Positions 26,364-40,331 of a stretch of DNA of 64,000 nucleotides are shown in pieces. Source of the DNA: Anopheles merus (Eukaryota > Arthropoda > Insecta > Diptera > Culicidae); contig NC_054084.1 of the NCBI RefSeq assembly GCF_017562075.2, positions 28,946,808-29,010,807 of the forward strand. Reading direction: 5' to 3'. The notes beneath the pieces were generated by a model, which was not told the DNA's origin, did not search any database, and saw nothing but the letters and a program-made list of their open reading frames with translations. Made by a program: the position numbers and the translations under genes. How positions within the stretch are numbered: the stretch's first letter is position 1; each line of letters opens with the position of its first letter.

Positions 26364-27557
26364 TATATTATAGCAAATAGGTTTTTAGAAAATTGGTTGA
26401 CATATTTGCAATAAAATGACAACAGTATGAAATGATGGAAAAAAAATGCTTTTATATTGTTTTGATTTTAACATCATTGCAAATTGCAGCAGAAAATATT
26501 CTCAAACGTAAGTGATAAAAATCTCATGACCAAATACTATCCCATAGTAATCACATCAAAACACTTTCAGGTCGAAGGGAAACCAATGAAAGTGCATCAT
26601 TGAAAGCAGGGCTGCTTGATACAAAAAAAAAAAACGGTTAAAAGCAACAACAAAACAAAGAAACCTTAGAAACATACCAAATTGTAGTGGAAAATCGAAA
26701 ACAGCCCTGCGCCAGACAAGCAACGATCGGGTGCTGCCTCCTCGTTGACTGCCGCCTTTTTACAACACCAACAGCCAAAACCCCGCGTTAAGTGAAAACT
26801 GGCGATAGCAAAAATTTCCAATCTTTTCAACCCTAAAAAAAGCCACCATCGCCCCTTACATTGGTGCAATCAGCCGTGGGAAGTGGCGATCGGTGAGGAG
26901 CGTGAATGCGGGTGGGATGAGAAATTTTGCGTCATTGAAACCGAATTGAATGGAAGGTTGTAAAATTGCGCCAAACTGCGATCGCTGCCATCTTCACTAC
27001 TGCCTCTGGGGGAGGGTACGAAAAAAAAACATGCACATAGTAACGAGATAGTGCATGGGGGGTGCGAAAAGCAAAAGTGATTTTCGCTAGGCGCTAGCGT
27101 TCGGGCTTGGGATGCATCGTGGCGCTTGTGTACAACGATGTAGCGCTCGATGCGGCTGTACAAGAGTCCTTCGTGTGAAGCAGCACATGGGCGAATGGGA
27201 AAGGATGGGTTGGGTTTCATAGCATGATTACACTGTAAACCTATCTGGTAAATGATGATGGTTTGAGGAGGGGATTGAACATTGTACAGAAAAAAAAATA
27301 CAAGAAGTAAGCTACGATGCAATATTGAGTAGCCTGGTGCCCGGTTTGGTGCTACAAATTTGAGGTCAGTAGTCGATAGTAATTTGCATGGGAGTTTTTT
27401 TTCGTTCTGCATGACAGGCTTGATAACTCCAGCAGGCAGAAACAAATTTAACGAGTTTTATTTACTATCGGCTATACTGTGTAAAGCGCATTGAGCAAGG
27501 GAACCCTGTTCAATGTAAAGGGAATCAAATTTAAAAAGGAATTGAATGCACGGCACA

Positions 27558-27574
27558 TTGCATACCTTCAGGAG
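27558..27574 (+). promoter_or_regulatory. Su(Hw)-like 17-bp site
   Basis: TTGCATACCTTCAGGAG, two mismatches. Confidence 0.6.
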
Positions 27575-28713
27575 CTTTGGAATTGCATCGAAAAGAATAC
27601 ATTTTTGACTCTTCCCTTTCAATCTGCCCTGAGCAGCTGAAATTAAACGCAGTGTTTAAAGTTGAACAGCCAAATGGTGGTTAACAACTGGTAAAAGGTA
27701 AATCGAGCATCGTATATTGTAACACGCCCCGTATGAAAGAATGGTACCTTTCCTCAAATTGTCCATGAACGAATCCGACGCTACCGGTACATTTGCCTGG
27801 AATAGTTTCTTCTGGTCGAGTGGTTCTGTATGCTAACCTACCCAAAGCGAAAACTGGTTCGTGTGGGGTTTTTGTTTCCTCCTGATTCACAAATCAGCAA
27901 AATAGCAGCAACCTACCTGTGCTTTGCGGTTGCTTTCTCGCGTGAAGGTGCAGTAAGCGTTTCTCTTTTATGGCTGCTTTTATTGCTTGGTGGTGAGTGG
28001 TTGTACGTGTAGTTGCATTTTTGTTTTCTTTTTTGAGGGTAAATTGAAAGCTCAGAAGTTAAACGTGGTAAAAAAAAGAAAAGAAAGTGCAATATAATAA
28101 CCAAAGCACTCCGACGGTAAATGCTCCCCGTGCAGCAGCCTTTTTTTACTATCAAAATTATAATAGCAAGCAATAAATCCATTCGAAACTTTTAGCGGTC
28201 AGCATGCCGCTCTTCCTCGAGCTTGCTTACCTTGGTTTAGATTTTCTTTTTTTTCAACCCTCCTTGCATGCCTAAAGAAGCTGTTCGTTTAAGCATCAAC
28301 AGCACGCACCATAACTTCACCATGGTAAGGTGAAAGGGGTTTTGAGCACTACTAACCACACACACACACCGCCAGCTGCTGCCAGGCTCGACCTTTGGGG
28401 CATGTTGTGTTGAAACTTGTGCTGCTTCCCGTTTAGTCCCACGCCATTGTACGCCATGTTCAATGGTGCAAGTGTACCCACGGGATAGCAGGAGTCTCCG
28501 TTACAACGAGAGTGAAGGCGCAATATTGGTTACGGTACCGCTCAACCGTCGGTGGTTAACGAACTTAAACGGCGAACCATGGCCGGTGCGCAAACAGTTC
28601 GACACCATCGTGGGCAATGTAGCATATTAATAGCACAAGACATGCCGTAGCCCCCGCAAGCATCGAATAACAACAGTCGCGCACTACCAAACAGCATGCT
28701 CTTAGGATGTGTG

Positions 28714-28852
<139 letters not shown>

Positions 28853-29341
28853 AAAAGTGAGAGAATGAGGGTGTCTGTTAAAAGTGCTGACTAGGGATTG
28901 TTTGTGGAGGTAAAGTTTTGCCCAAAGTTTCCTGCTCTTCTTCTACCCTGCTGTTTGGGTTTCACGCAGTGTCACCCAGCCGTATGGTGCGTGTACTTGA
29001 CTACGGGGCATTTGGTTTGGCGTGGTACATGTGCAAGTTCTTGTCTCATTACCGGCTGCCAACGGTACGCGCCAGTGAAGCATTGAAATTCATTAGGTAA
29101 TAATTTTCGACATTTTACAATAATTGTCCCGAAAAAAAGGACTTGAAATCCCGAACCATCAACACCCGACTTGCTTGGCAGTGCAACAATGTGTGTGAGA
29201 GATCGGAGTGTACGCATACAGTGTAAGAGTATTCGCTGTAGAGGTTGTAATTTGAAAAAGGGAAGGTTTTGGTAAGCGTAATAGTGTGGAATGCGATGGA
29301 GACGCCTGGTAGTTGGTGTCGTTTTGGTAAATGCGATTGAT

Positions 29342-30111
29342 CAGGGGTCGGCAAATAAGAAAAAAGTATCGTATTTTAGCGTGATTTATGCTAGTAGTAA
29401 TAGGTAATAGGCCAAAAATGACCAAAATCAGATAAAGGGGGTCATTATACATGAATGGGCTTTCGTTTACGCATAAGACATAACATCCGATTGAATACAA
29501 AGATAGTTTGGTGTATCCTCAATCTCAATATCCTCAAATATAATGCTGGAAATAGTAATTAATGTTGCCAAGGAAATGCATTTGACACGCTTTTTTTAAC
29601 ATACATTTTTTACAATTGATCTTAATAGATTCTTCAATAAGGTCATGAAAAATGGCTTAAGCATGAGGTCAAAAACATGCTCTAAAAATATCAAAAGAAG
29701 GTGAATGTTACCTGATGGCCTTTAATTTGCTTGTAGTAGATGTACAAAAAAAAAGGAATATGATCTTAATGACATTATTAACATGTACATGTACATTATG
29801 TCGCAAATTAAGAACTTTATAAAAAAAGTCTTTCTTTAATATTCTCGAATTTGTCAGGTCATATTGGGGTCATTATACACGATATAACGGTAACTGTTTT
29901 TTCCTAAAATTTCGCACCAATTATTTTTTTAATATATCGCTTGCGTCGTAGTGCTGTTGAATATTTAAAAAAAAACTAATTAACTACATAGAACGACGAT
30001 TAATCAATCTTAAAAAAATATTTTACAGCAAATGATGTCTACACGGACGCCTGTTTGTACCTTCAAAGTATAGATCAAATGATATTACAAGTAGAACAGT
30101 GCCAACCCCTG
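29342..30111. mobile_element. hAT-like MITE with 8-bp target duplication
   Basis: The left end reads CAGGGGTCGGCAAA and the right end, reverse complemented, CAGGGGTTGGCACT; the CAGGGGT-GGCA form is typical of hAT termini. The flanking 8-mers are CGATTGAT and CGATGGAT (seven of eight matching), as expected for the 8-bp hAT target duplication. The 770-bp interior is AT-rich, has GGGGTCATTATACA near each end and encodes no transposase. Confidence 0.75.
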
Positions 30112-32933
30112 CGATGGATAAAAATGTGGCGTCTTTGAAAGTTTGGTGCGCACGTTTTGTGCTCTAAAAAACAAAAAATACTAGTTCACGTGCCTTCAAT
30201 CCCTCCCTGTGAACGTTGCAAGACTTTGTTGATAGTGCGTAATATTGTAACGGTTTAATTTACGATCCAGCCTTTAACTATTTGTTTAAAGTACAACACT
30301 ACACCTACACACACACACACACACACATACACGCTCACATAACTAGCAGATAGTGCAGCCCATTGTACCGAGCACACCATCGTTACACACAGCTCATTAT
30401 CATCTCCATCCTCGTTTGCTGTGCAGTGAACGAACCTTTAAAGGCCGCTCGGCACACATCGGACCTTCAATCAGGGATCGGCTATCTCAGCCGTCACATG
30501 CGCCCCAAACCATTGTGCAACCCCATCGTTGGGTCTGTGAAAGAGAGCAAAAGTTTAATTTGAGCTTTTTTATGGTTTGTCATCGAGCACCGGTCCCGAG
30601 CCCGTCCGGTGCGTCGGTTAGGGGCGAGATTTGGCTCCGCTTTTGCTTAATGAGGGTGTTTCCCAACAACAAAAAAGGCATCCCCTACACTAGAGTAGGT
30701 GGCGAACGTGTGTGAGCACGTGTGTCGGTATGTGAGAATGAGATTAAACTTAATTGCAAACCATGGCGCGCTCTTCCAGATGTCCACAAATCTGCTCGAA
30801 AGCTTTGCCCTAACATTTTCCATGGATCATGGGTGGTTGCCTATCTGCTTTGGAATTTGCCCATTCACAGTTTTCCCCCTTTTTTTGGCTTTTGTTCTTT
30901 TTGCTACAGCTCATCATAAAGCTGGAAGCATTCATTAGTCAGCCAAATGGATGCTACATAACAAGGAAGAAAGAATCGAGAAGCAGTTACGCTCCCTTTT
31001 GTATGCATTATCTAACAGTGCGAAAATTGATTACCGAGTCCGTCCGATCGCGATATGATTCAGCATGCGCTGAGAGAGAGAAAGAGAGTGAGAGAGAGGG
31101 AGGGATGTGTCATTAGCACAAATCGAGCCCCGGACTCTTATCAGATTGTCGTTGAAAATTGTTTCCAAAGCAGCAGCAACCAGCTTGATTTGTGGCTTTT
31201 GCAAACACATTATTACAATCCAGTTTGTGGGGGATGAAAAACAACACTTTAAACAGCGCGATTGTTACCATTTAAATGGATAAGTTTCCCGACTGCTGAG
31301 ATGCAATCGGCAGGCTTGCCACAACCACTGGTTGCACACACACAAAGCTTACACACCATTACCACGTTATCGAAGCCACACATACCGGCCGTCCGTAATG
31401 CTAATCTGGGGCTTTGCGAAGAATAATTATAATAATGGGCGCAATTCGAATTAAAATGGCAACACACGAGTGCATCCTTCGCACCGCTGCATTGAGCTGC
31501 CGCTTTTGCAATTATATTGTACGCACTGTGAGCCGTGAGGGAGGAAGCCGTGCAATGCAAATCGGGAGTGGTGGAGGAAAAATGGACGAAACTTTTGAAT
31601 TACTGAGTGCAATCTCTCGCACTACCGTGCATAAGTGTTTGCAAACATAGTGGTAGGGTATGGTTTGTTTCACGTGGCAACAGAAACGATAGAATTCGGC
31701 AGGCCAAAGTTGGTTTCCTTCTGCAGTGCGTTTGCGATGGGCTAGAATTATGTTTCACTTTGTTCTCCCATTTGGCTGGACCCACCGGGCGTAGCACCAG
31801 TTTTAATGCTGCTATGGCAATAAATGAGCTATAAACGGATGGAAGGGAAAACACACACAAAAACACACACACACATATTATTTTCCCCCGGCTTACCCGG
31901 GTTTTTGCACAGTTTTGGCACTCCAAAGCCATGAACTGTGTGGTATAATGTTTGCGTTTATATTTTATATACTGTGCGCTGGGAGATCCGCATCGTAGAA
32001 TTTCGTTTCTTCAGATAAGCCATATTAAAACAAAAAAAAAAGCACAAACACACCCAACCATACCTTGCCCGGAATCCACCGGCTGCACGTATTGATGCGA
32101 AGGATGGAATTAATTCAAGCAGTCTAGCAAACCCCCACCCGCCTGCCGCACCACACGATGGTGAAATATTTTCATCGTGCACAAAAAGTTCGGGCACAAA
32201 CCCCGAAAGCTTCGTTGCATAAATCCGTTTTCGAACTTGTCCAAATGCAGAAGTTCGCAGCAGCAGCAGTAATAGTGACGCTCTTTTGGCTTTTAATTAA
32301 AACCATCCTTTCCTCGGCTCGGCTCCAGTACCCACTACCCACTATCCAGTACCCGCGCTCGTGGATGGGCTGGAAGTAGTGCAAATGTTGAGTGCTAGTA
32401 GTCTGGGTAGAGTGAGGGGGGCTGTAGCTAGGTAGAGCCTCAAGATTGAGGGGCGGGGAAGGGAGAGCGGGTGCAGCTGTGCAAAGTTTCACAAATGAAC
32501 TGCATGATACAGCATGTAGTTTGCTGATAAGCGCTTGAGCCGATAAGGGGTGGCTTATATCTAATTGAAAGTTCGCCTCACGTTGTGGATGATTTCTGCG
32601 TTTCGGCACATTTTCGATGAATATTATCGAGTTTGTGGCAGCGTAGATGAGTATGTGTGTGTGTGTGTGTGGATTTATTGTAATGTACTGATCATTGCTG
32701 GCGGCCCGTGTTGGCGCGCACGATTTCGATTGAATACGAAAAATTGAAAAGCAGTCATTGGGGCGTAAAATCTTCTAAAAGCTGCATTTTGTATTCCGTG
32801 GAAGGAGTTGCAATGGTAGTTCGAGTGAATTATTATTGGAAGAGTACGTATTTCATAGAAACCAACATACATATTCAAGCTAATTCCAAATGGCTGATAC
32901 AGCTGAATCATTTGCGTAATCAAATCAAACTAA
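30112..32933. other. Gene-free stretch
   Basis: No supported gene. It holds a short CA run (about 30305-30327), a GA-rich run (about 31070-31105) and scattered GT words. No copy of the 17-bp word was seen here. Confidence 0.5.
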
Positions 32934-32935
32934 TA

Positions 32936-33971
32936 GGGTAAATGTACCAATAGTGGTGCAATTTGTGGTGGTACAGATGTATTTTAATGGAAGTGTCAGG
33001 AAGGACAATTTCTGAATATTTTAACACATAACAGTTGGAATATGTTTTATCTTCGCAATCACAACCATTTTTACCATATAAAAAACCGAATTTACGAAAA
33101 AATACATATTTTTGTGACTGCTTCGTTGTACCTATAATGGTTGCATGGTTCCTATAATCGTCGTATTGTGTTCTTTTAGTGGTGGTAAACAAAGATGCCT
33201 TAAAAACAGTGTATAATATCAATATAACTTAGTTTTGAAGCTGTTTTCGTGTGAATAGCAAGGATTACTGCGATAATAATGATATCTTTCGTGATTTGAT
33301 CGTAAAAAATGTATGAATTTGGTTGATGACAATATTGACTAAAGTACTGAATAACACCTGTCGTCAACTCAAACCCAGAAGAGATTGCTTGATTTGAAGT
33401 CGATTTTTCACTCAGCCAAATAAGCGAATATCGGCCTTTGGTAAATTACTTACAGAAAACTCATTTTTGATGTTAATTTTAATGAAAACAGTACAACATG
33501 TCAAAAATGTCGCCGAAAAAAATCTAAAATTATCTGTTTTTATTGATTTTAGAACTAGGAACACTATAGGAACATGCCTGTTTGGTGTACCTTTAATGGC
33601 ACTATCGTAAAAAACACTTCAAAATACATAAATATGGTCAAAAGCCAATGAATTAGAATAAAACAATATCATTTGATAACAATTATGTTAAAAAACTAAT
33701 AACTGCGTTGTTATGTGGTCATTTAGAACGTTAACAAAAATATGAGTATCGTTATGAAATCCTAAGGATTTTGGAAAAATGTTGATACCTTTTACAAAAT
33801 AATGGATTTTTCGATCACTAAGAAACGGAATGACCCCATTTCATTTTTAAATCATTTGTAAAAGGCTAGAGAATATTTCACACTATCGTAGATAACTTAA
33901 ATACGTATGAGACGCATTTTAGTGAAATACTACCACTATTGGTACTAGCACCACTATAGGTACGTTTACCC
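32936..33971 (-). mobile_element. TA-flanked MITE, copy 2, inverted
   Basis: Reverse complement of the element at 23509-24526, with the same GGGTAA termini and TA flanks (32934-32935 and 33972-33973). By eye the copies are well over 80 percent identical. The shared frame (about 32960-33222, minus) keeps KASLFTTT and KQSQKYVFFRK but shifts frame after EIVLPDTS, so the C-termini differ. Confidence 0.85.
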
Positions 33972-33973
33972 TA

Positions 33974-36900
33974 GTTGAAGTCTTTGGAAATTAGCTGCCA
34001 TCAAAATTATTTTACTCTCATGTTCGATTCGAGTTGGCGCGAGATCGTGAGCGGTTTCGGACACTACTGAGACAGGTCAAGTCCGCAAAGTGGCTGTAGT
34101 GCCTGATAAGGCAGGCTCGATTCGAGTGGTGAAATTTGACTGGATTGCTTTTTGAGGTATGTTTGTTGTCTTAGCATTTTGGTGGGAACGAACAGATTTA
34201 ACTTGATGTCGATGCATCTCGACGATTGCAAGAAAAGAATAAGCCTGAATGTCTTAACAAAAACAATAGAAAATGTAGCCAACTAGAAAATGGTTGAACA
34301 TTGAAATCATTAATGTAGGAGCACAAAATCATGGACCATAAAATCAAAAAGTCCGAGTGCTCCCGGGATAAGGTGTCCTTACATGACTCAGGGAAGGAAA
34401 TGTCTCCCAGCTAATATGGATTGTAGCGCCATGATTTATAATTATATGCTCGATCCTCTTGAATAAAAAAAATCAATAATTTAACATTGCACTCTTCGCG
34501 AAGGTTTTATTTTTGCAATGAAATAAACAGAATAGAATCATGCCAGGAACCCTAAAAAAAAGCAAATTTTCACTCGGACTCAAAAAAATTTATCAATTAA
34601 TTAACACTATAAACAAATTTCCATAAAGAGTCCTGGAGCAGTAAAATTCTTCGTACATTAGTACCTCTGCTTTCACATAAGAAGAAAGGCATATAACTAA
34701 TCCGTTTCATATTGTTCCGTATGTCGAGTGATATTTTGCTATCTAATGCTAAATATAAAATATTTATACTTACATTAATACTACGCTATTACACTGCATA
34801 TGTAATCGAGCATGTTTTATTCAGCTCACTATTGTCGCACATCTCTACCCGCACTCTACGCGTTTGTCTGAGCACGCACAAGTAAGCAAAAAAGAGGTAA
34901 GAAAACAGCGACTGCTTCGAAACACCACATAATCTTCATAAATAGGTGAGTTATCGGTCCGATATCGCATTACCCGAAGGGGACAAACCAGTGTACTGCC
35001 AGTGAAACCGTGTAATGCATGCAGAAAAAAAGGGTCAACCATTTTTCGGCGGGAGAAAGAGAGACTCGTAAAGCTATCCCTTCCAAAGCGCAGGAAGTGC
35101 TGCGTACGTGCCACAATTTAACGGATCACGAGTGGAACGGTTGGAGAGCGAAAAAGCGGTCGGAGCGAGCTTGAGTGCGTGCAAGTGGAGCTGTGTGGGG
35201 TGCGTGTAACGGAATTTTATAGCTTTTAGTCCTTGTTCATTTTCCGATGTTGTTCGGAGTGGTACGCACGCACGCACGACAACAAAAAGAGCGATCACAT
35301 CGGTTAAAGGGTAAGTTATAGGGACGCCACATTAATAACATGGCGACCCAATGTCCACGTCCGTCCCGTGTGCATTCCGAGGAATGATTGCTTTAATGAA
35401 ATACGTGAGGCTGGTGCTGGAATGAAAAGGGATTCAGGTGTTTTTTCTTATTTATTTCTGTCACAAAGAGCGTTTAATTGCGAATCCGTTTCAGGATTAC
35501 ACGTGTTGTGATTATTGGTTTCGAGCTTTTTTTTTGTCGCAAAAGCTTGCAACGCAATCGAATGAGAAACACATTTTGAAACTGAGAGCTCAGCATATTC
35601 TTCATCTTACAATCGTCGGTTGCGCTTCACATTGAATCTGCTAAAGTTACCAAAGTTACCTTTGCAGAGTGCTCAAAAATGTCGAACTATACTTATGTAA
35701 ACCAATTCTCCCCTCGCTTACCGATGCTAATTCTTCGTGGGCAGTAAATAAGAGCTCTTTATTATGTTAATCCCCCTCCAAAAAGCTTCTAATGGGTACA
35801 GCAAAATATAAAAGAGTGCAAAAACTCCAACAAAACTCGCCCTAACTAACATAATCCCAATGCTCGGGCGGTCGGTACTGTTACTAAAAAAAAAAAGCAG
35901 ACTCAAACGCTTCCCAGCAGCAAAAGTTTTCTGCTAAGCTGCGTGTTGCATAAAATTAGCTTCGTTTAGGGAGCGGTTAAACAGAGGAGGAATAAATAGC
36001 ATTGCACAATGTCATGTCTTCCGCGTGGGAACGATTTCAATCCACTTTCCGGCGCAGGCAGCTTGTAAGCCGAAACCGTAGCTTAGCGGTTTTGACAGTC
36101 GCATTGTGTCGAACCACTGAATAGGTTGAATCCTTGAATCCACGGTGCAGTGTGTGCATTTCTGGTGAAACACTTGCATTGTTTTATTCTTACATACTGT
36201 GTGATGACTATGACACTGTTAAACAGTGGGCTGCTTAACGATTGTGTCGTGTGTGTTTTTGTTCGTTTTATTTTGCGCTAACGGTAAGCTGTTGTCGTAT
36301 TGTCTGTGTTTTTGTGCCATTTCTCCTACCTTTTCAATCATCAACGGTACGACCCGTTACTAAGCAGCTGAAAAGGATGACCGGAGAGGAGGGGACATTT
36401 TATGAGGTTACATTCGGCTCAATGATACCAGACGCATCGAAACATGGCCAGCGGAACAAAAGCGTACGCGGTTTTTTGTTGCCGTCAAAGGCATAGTCAG
36501 CAGCAACAGCCAAGTAGCTTATCGTGCAATGAAATGAAAAGCGACCATGAGACGAGGAGGAACAAAGCAAGCCAAAGCGCTCGCTTCACGAAAAAGGATC
36601 TTTCGGCACACGCTTCTACACACCCTTGAGAGGAGGGGCGAGCGCGTCAACCAGAATAGGGAGGCGGTGGGTTTTGATATGGGTTGGTGAATTTGTACAG
36701 GAGCGCAACCGGCGCATTAAGTGTGCCTCTTTATGGTCGGATATTGAGGTGACGGGATTTTTTTCCGCCCCTTCGATGCGCAAGCTCTCCTTTATTTTGC
36801 CCGGGTTTGTTGGCTTTTTTTTTGCAGTGTAAAGCGGTGGCAGTTATTTTCCAGCTGGTCGCGTTTCCATTGTGCAGCGGTGGAAACAACGCTCAACCCT

Positions 36901-37569
36901 TCAGAAAACCCATCGGCAGACAATGGACAATGCGCAGGTTGGGCCGCGTACTGCCGTTCGACCTGTTGCCCGGTGGTTTTTTTGTCTGCCCACCTTTCTT
37001 CCTGCCAGCCGCTTGAATTGATGTTTGCGTAAAGGTTGATATGAATGGTTGGAAAGTGGCAGAGTGGGCAAATGAAGCCGGAAATGGGGAGGGAGAGGGA
37101 TTTGGACCATTGTTGTGTGCAGGTGCCAAGGCAAAACAGGTAAAATGTCGGTGTAAACCACTTCAGACGTTCGCGAAATTGAGGAAGCGGTGGACGGTGT
37201 AAATATAATGAGTTAAATTTATGTTGTTCACGTTTGGAGGAACGCATCTTATGAAAATGAAAAAAATAGTAATAATAATGAATATAAAAATAATAATAAA
37301 GAAAAATTATTAAGAATTTCAAAATTAAAATAATAATTGTAAAAATAGTAAAAATTTGAATGATAGGAACATAACATAAAATCTATATAGTGTAATACAA
37401 CATAATTTAAAATAATATAAAAATAATAAATTTGCACGCTCGGGTAGGGACAATAGCTTTGACCCATTTAGTGATTTGCTTAATTGAAACAGTGTTTTTG
37501 AACTCTGTTTTGCTGCATTTGTCGTTTTGCCGCAAGAGTCGCGAGAAAGTAAAAAAAATACTATAATTA
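33974..37569. other. Gene-free stretch with AT-rich simple sequence
   Basis: No supported gene. Near 34020-34130 two GATTCGAGT words resemble a tRNA B box, but no SINE could be delimited. An AAT-rich low-complexity zone runs from about 37253 to 37432. The 176-codon minus frame at 36792-37322 is largely this low-complexity sequence read out. Confidence 0.5.
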
Positions 37570-39081
37570 GGGTAAGTGTACTAATTGTGGCTATAGCACC
37601 AAATATGGCTATAACGATCACTATTTTCGCTCTAAAATAGTCTATTTGCATTCTAAAACCACGGAAGGATTTTTCATTTCAAATATGAACATTTTAACAC
37701 ATTTGTGCTTCATTAGTTTCATGTTGGTCACTTCTGTTTGTTAAGTATCACGCTTTTAAAATGTGTTGCCAAGATTTTTGGTATCTCTTACCATTTTGCT
37801 AAGAGCAGCACTGTAGGATATTAGCGATTTTCAAGCACCTAACCATAATTTTATCTCAAAATCATCATTTTGGTGCAAAATATTAGTTATTTAACGAAAT
37901 CAAAATCTACCTACATTTCATCGAAAATATGCCTTTTTTCTGTACGTCCATAATTGGTGCAACTAACCTTCGGTGTAATGGGCCGGTTTGGTGGTACAGT
38001 CGTCAACTCGTACGATGTAACAATATGCCCGTCATGGGTTCAAGTCCCGAATAGACCGTGCCCCCATACGTAGGACTGACTATACTACTATGGTAGCAAT
38101 AAGTCACTGAAAATCAAGCTCACTTCACTAGTGGGTACTTGGCAGGCCTTGACCGATAGCGGTTGTTGTGCTAAATAAGAAGAAACCTTTGGTGTACCAA
38201 TTATCGCAGTATGCTATGGATGCTTTGTTGACAATTGTTATTTTGGTCGTGGCGCGTAGTTTACAAGTGAACAAATCGGGGTTTCTCGTTGTTATTTTCG
38301 CAATCTAAAGTGTTAATATGTGTTTTAAGCATCATTTATTTGTAAAGTGTTCGAATCAGTAATCAATGGAATAATCAGAAGAATTTAATCGAATCAATTT
38401 CACAAAAATAATGCAGTTTTGAAAGACTTTCATACGAAGAAAGTAAAATCTGAAGCCGCTCGTGTCGCCTTATTGCCAAATGTGCTCTTGTTCTTCTCTG
38501 ATCAATAGGTAGTGCTAGTCTTGGCCAGAAGTATCTTGGTCAGAAGATAGTTGAAATATGGTTACGATTCTTCATTTAAACAAATTCAAACAGACCAGCC
38601 TAATTTGTGCTCATCTTCGTATCGTTATACGTATCGTATAACACCTTCGTATTGAGCGTGGATATCAACACAACCAGTGATAGAAAACGGATATTTTAAA
38701 ATGTTAATTTTACGTATTCAATGGTGGTTACATACTTACATTGGTGCAGTGAACTTATCATTTGTTGATTTCAGTTAAAACAATGTCACAGAGTAATTTT
38801 TGGTGTAAATATCCACGAGTTTTAGCATACAGCCACATACAGTTATGGCGAATTGCTAGGAACACTATAGCTATAATTGGTACCTTAAGATGCAATTTTG
38901 AATTGAAATTTTCTAGTATTTTGATAAACACTGAGTGAAAATAAAAAATATCCTCGTGTTCTACACATTGTAGGCTACATAAAAACATTAAGAAGTTTGT
39001 AATTTTACCCAATACTTATTTTTACTGGCGTGAAATCGGTATCTTGATGACATATCATAGCCATAATTGGTACACTTACCC
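37570..39081. mobile_element. Second TA-flanked MITE family, split by a SINE
   Basis: The ends are GGGTAAGTGTACTAATTGTGG and, reverse complemented, GGGTAAGTGTACCAATTATGG, with TA flanks at 37568-37569 and 39082-39083. The termini resemble the 23.5-kb element (GGGTAAATGTACC), but the interior differs, with CCATAATTGGT-type words. A SINE200 at 37978-38183 is inserted in it, so this element is the older of the two. Confidence 0.7.
37978..38183 (+). mobile_element. SINE200-like tRNA-derived SINE, nested
   Basis: The body has GGTACAGTCGTCAACTCG as A-box region, ATGGGTTCAAGTCCCGAA as B box, AGGACTGACTAT, and an end GGCAGGCCTTGACCG followed by a TAAATAAGAAG tail, which I recognise as SINE200. It is flanked by AACCTTCGGTGTA (37965) and AACCTTTGGTGTA (38184), a 13-bp target duplication with one change. 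A few substitutions and a loss near 38105 mark it as older than the 39.4-kb copy. Confidence 0.85.
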
Positions 39082-39257
39082 TAATATGTATTCATCACTT
39101 TATTTTTCCGTGTGAGGAAGTTATTTCATCCTAAAATCCTAAATACCTAAATTATCTTCCTGCAATTACGTGCTGGGGTTATTTCATAATGAATCTAAGC
39201 ATTTCCTATACATTGTAGCACTGTCAAAGAGTTGTAGAGAATCTTTTGTACATATGA

Positions 39258-39274
39258 TTGCATACTGTTAGGCG
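39258..39274 (+). promoter_or_regulatory. Su(Hw)-like 17-bp site
   Basis: TTGCATACTGTTAGGCG, two mismatches. Confidence 0.6.
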
Positions 39275-39384
39275 CTTTTGATAATGAAGGAAGGGTCCAG
39301 TGGTGGAAGGTCCGGTGCAAACCTGTCGACTGGAGATTCAATGTTTATTTTTGTAAATTTGTAGACTCTTGTGTCGCAGTAATT

Positions 39385-39587
39385 CTTCTTCTTCTTTGGC
39401 TCAACAACCGATGCCGGTCAAGGCCTGCCAACCCACTTGTGGGGTTGGCTTTCAGTGACTTATTGATTTCCCCCCATAGCAGGATAGTCAGTCCTACGTA
39501 TGGCGGCACGGTCTATTTGGGGCTTGAACCCATGACGGGCATGTTGTTAAGTCGTACGAGTTGACGACTGTACCATGAGACCGGCTA
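39385..39587 (-). mobile_element. SINE200, near full length
   Basis: In minus orientation it reads GGTCTCATGGTACAGTCG, then the B box GGGTTCAAGCCCCAAA, AGGACTGACTATCC, and the end CCTTGACCGGCATCGG with a CAAAGAAGAAGAAG tail. Target duplication CGCAGTAATT lies at 39375-39384 and 39588-39597, with no mismatch, which suggests a recent insertion. Confidence 0.9.
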
Positions 39588-40314
39588 CGCAGTAATTAGA
39601 CGGTAGAAAATACTGAAGCAAAATTGGCCGTTTGTTGTTTTTGTTTTGTTTTTTGGCAGCAAAACAATGAGAGTGAACATAAACGTAGTCAGAGAATATT
39701 TGTAATAATATAATTTTATATTGTATCATCTTGAAAGGCATTTGCAAAATATGTACCATTTCATGAATGAAACGCTCCGTATAATTTACTTTTTTTGATT
39801 CTATGCAAACATTTGTCCACTATTCTTTATCGTTAACGTCTTGAGTTTATTTTACCGTGCCTTTTACTGCTGGAATAAAAATACTGTCCTTTCCTCATTT
39901 TTTATGCCCAATATTCTCTAACCAGCACACCCGCTGATATTCCGTCGGGCTTACCAGCACAGGGGCAATTAAAATATGAGTTCAACACCTACTTCGATTT
40001 ATGTTTTACATCATGGGGGAAAACCCAGCGCCGTACAAGCGCTAGGCGATACGATTACATGCACTCGTGGTATATGTTATGAATCGCAACCAACACACAA
40101 ACTAGCGTTACTGTGCGAACGGTAGGACAAAGAGCGGTCCGGTCTGCCATGTACACGTTATGATCATAAATGTAAGTGGACCACAGCTAAGCACAACAGT
40201 GATGGTGGCGCTATAAAGCGGAAGCCATGCGAGCACCCTAAACCCATCAGGGGGTGCTCGAGCTTTTGAGACGCGCGTCCGTTCGTCTGAAAAAAAGAAA
40301 GAAATAGTGGCGCT

Positions 40315-40331
40315 TTGCATACATTAGGGCG
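40315..40331 (+). promoter_or_regulatory. Su(Hw)-like 17-bp site
   Basis: TTGCATACATTAGGGCG, three mismatches. Confidence 0.5.

Noticed and set aside
34020..34140. Possible tRNA gene or SINE
   Set aside because: Two GATTCGAGT words resemble a B box, but no A box, stem pairing or element ends could be found.
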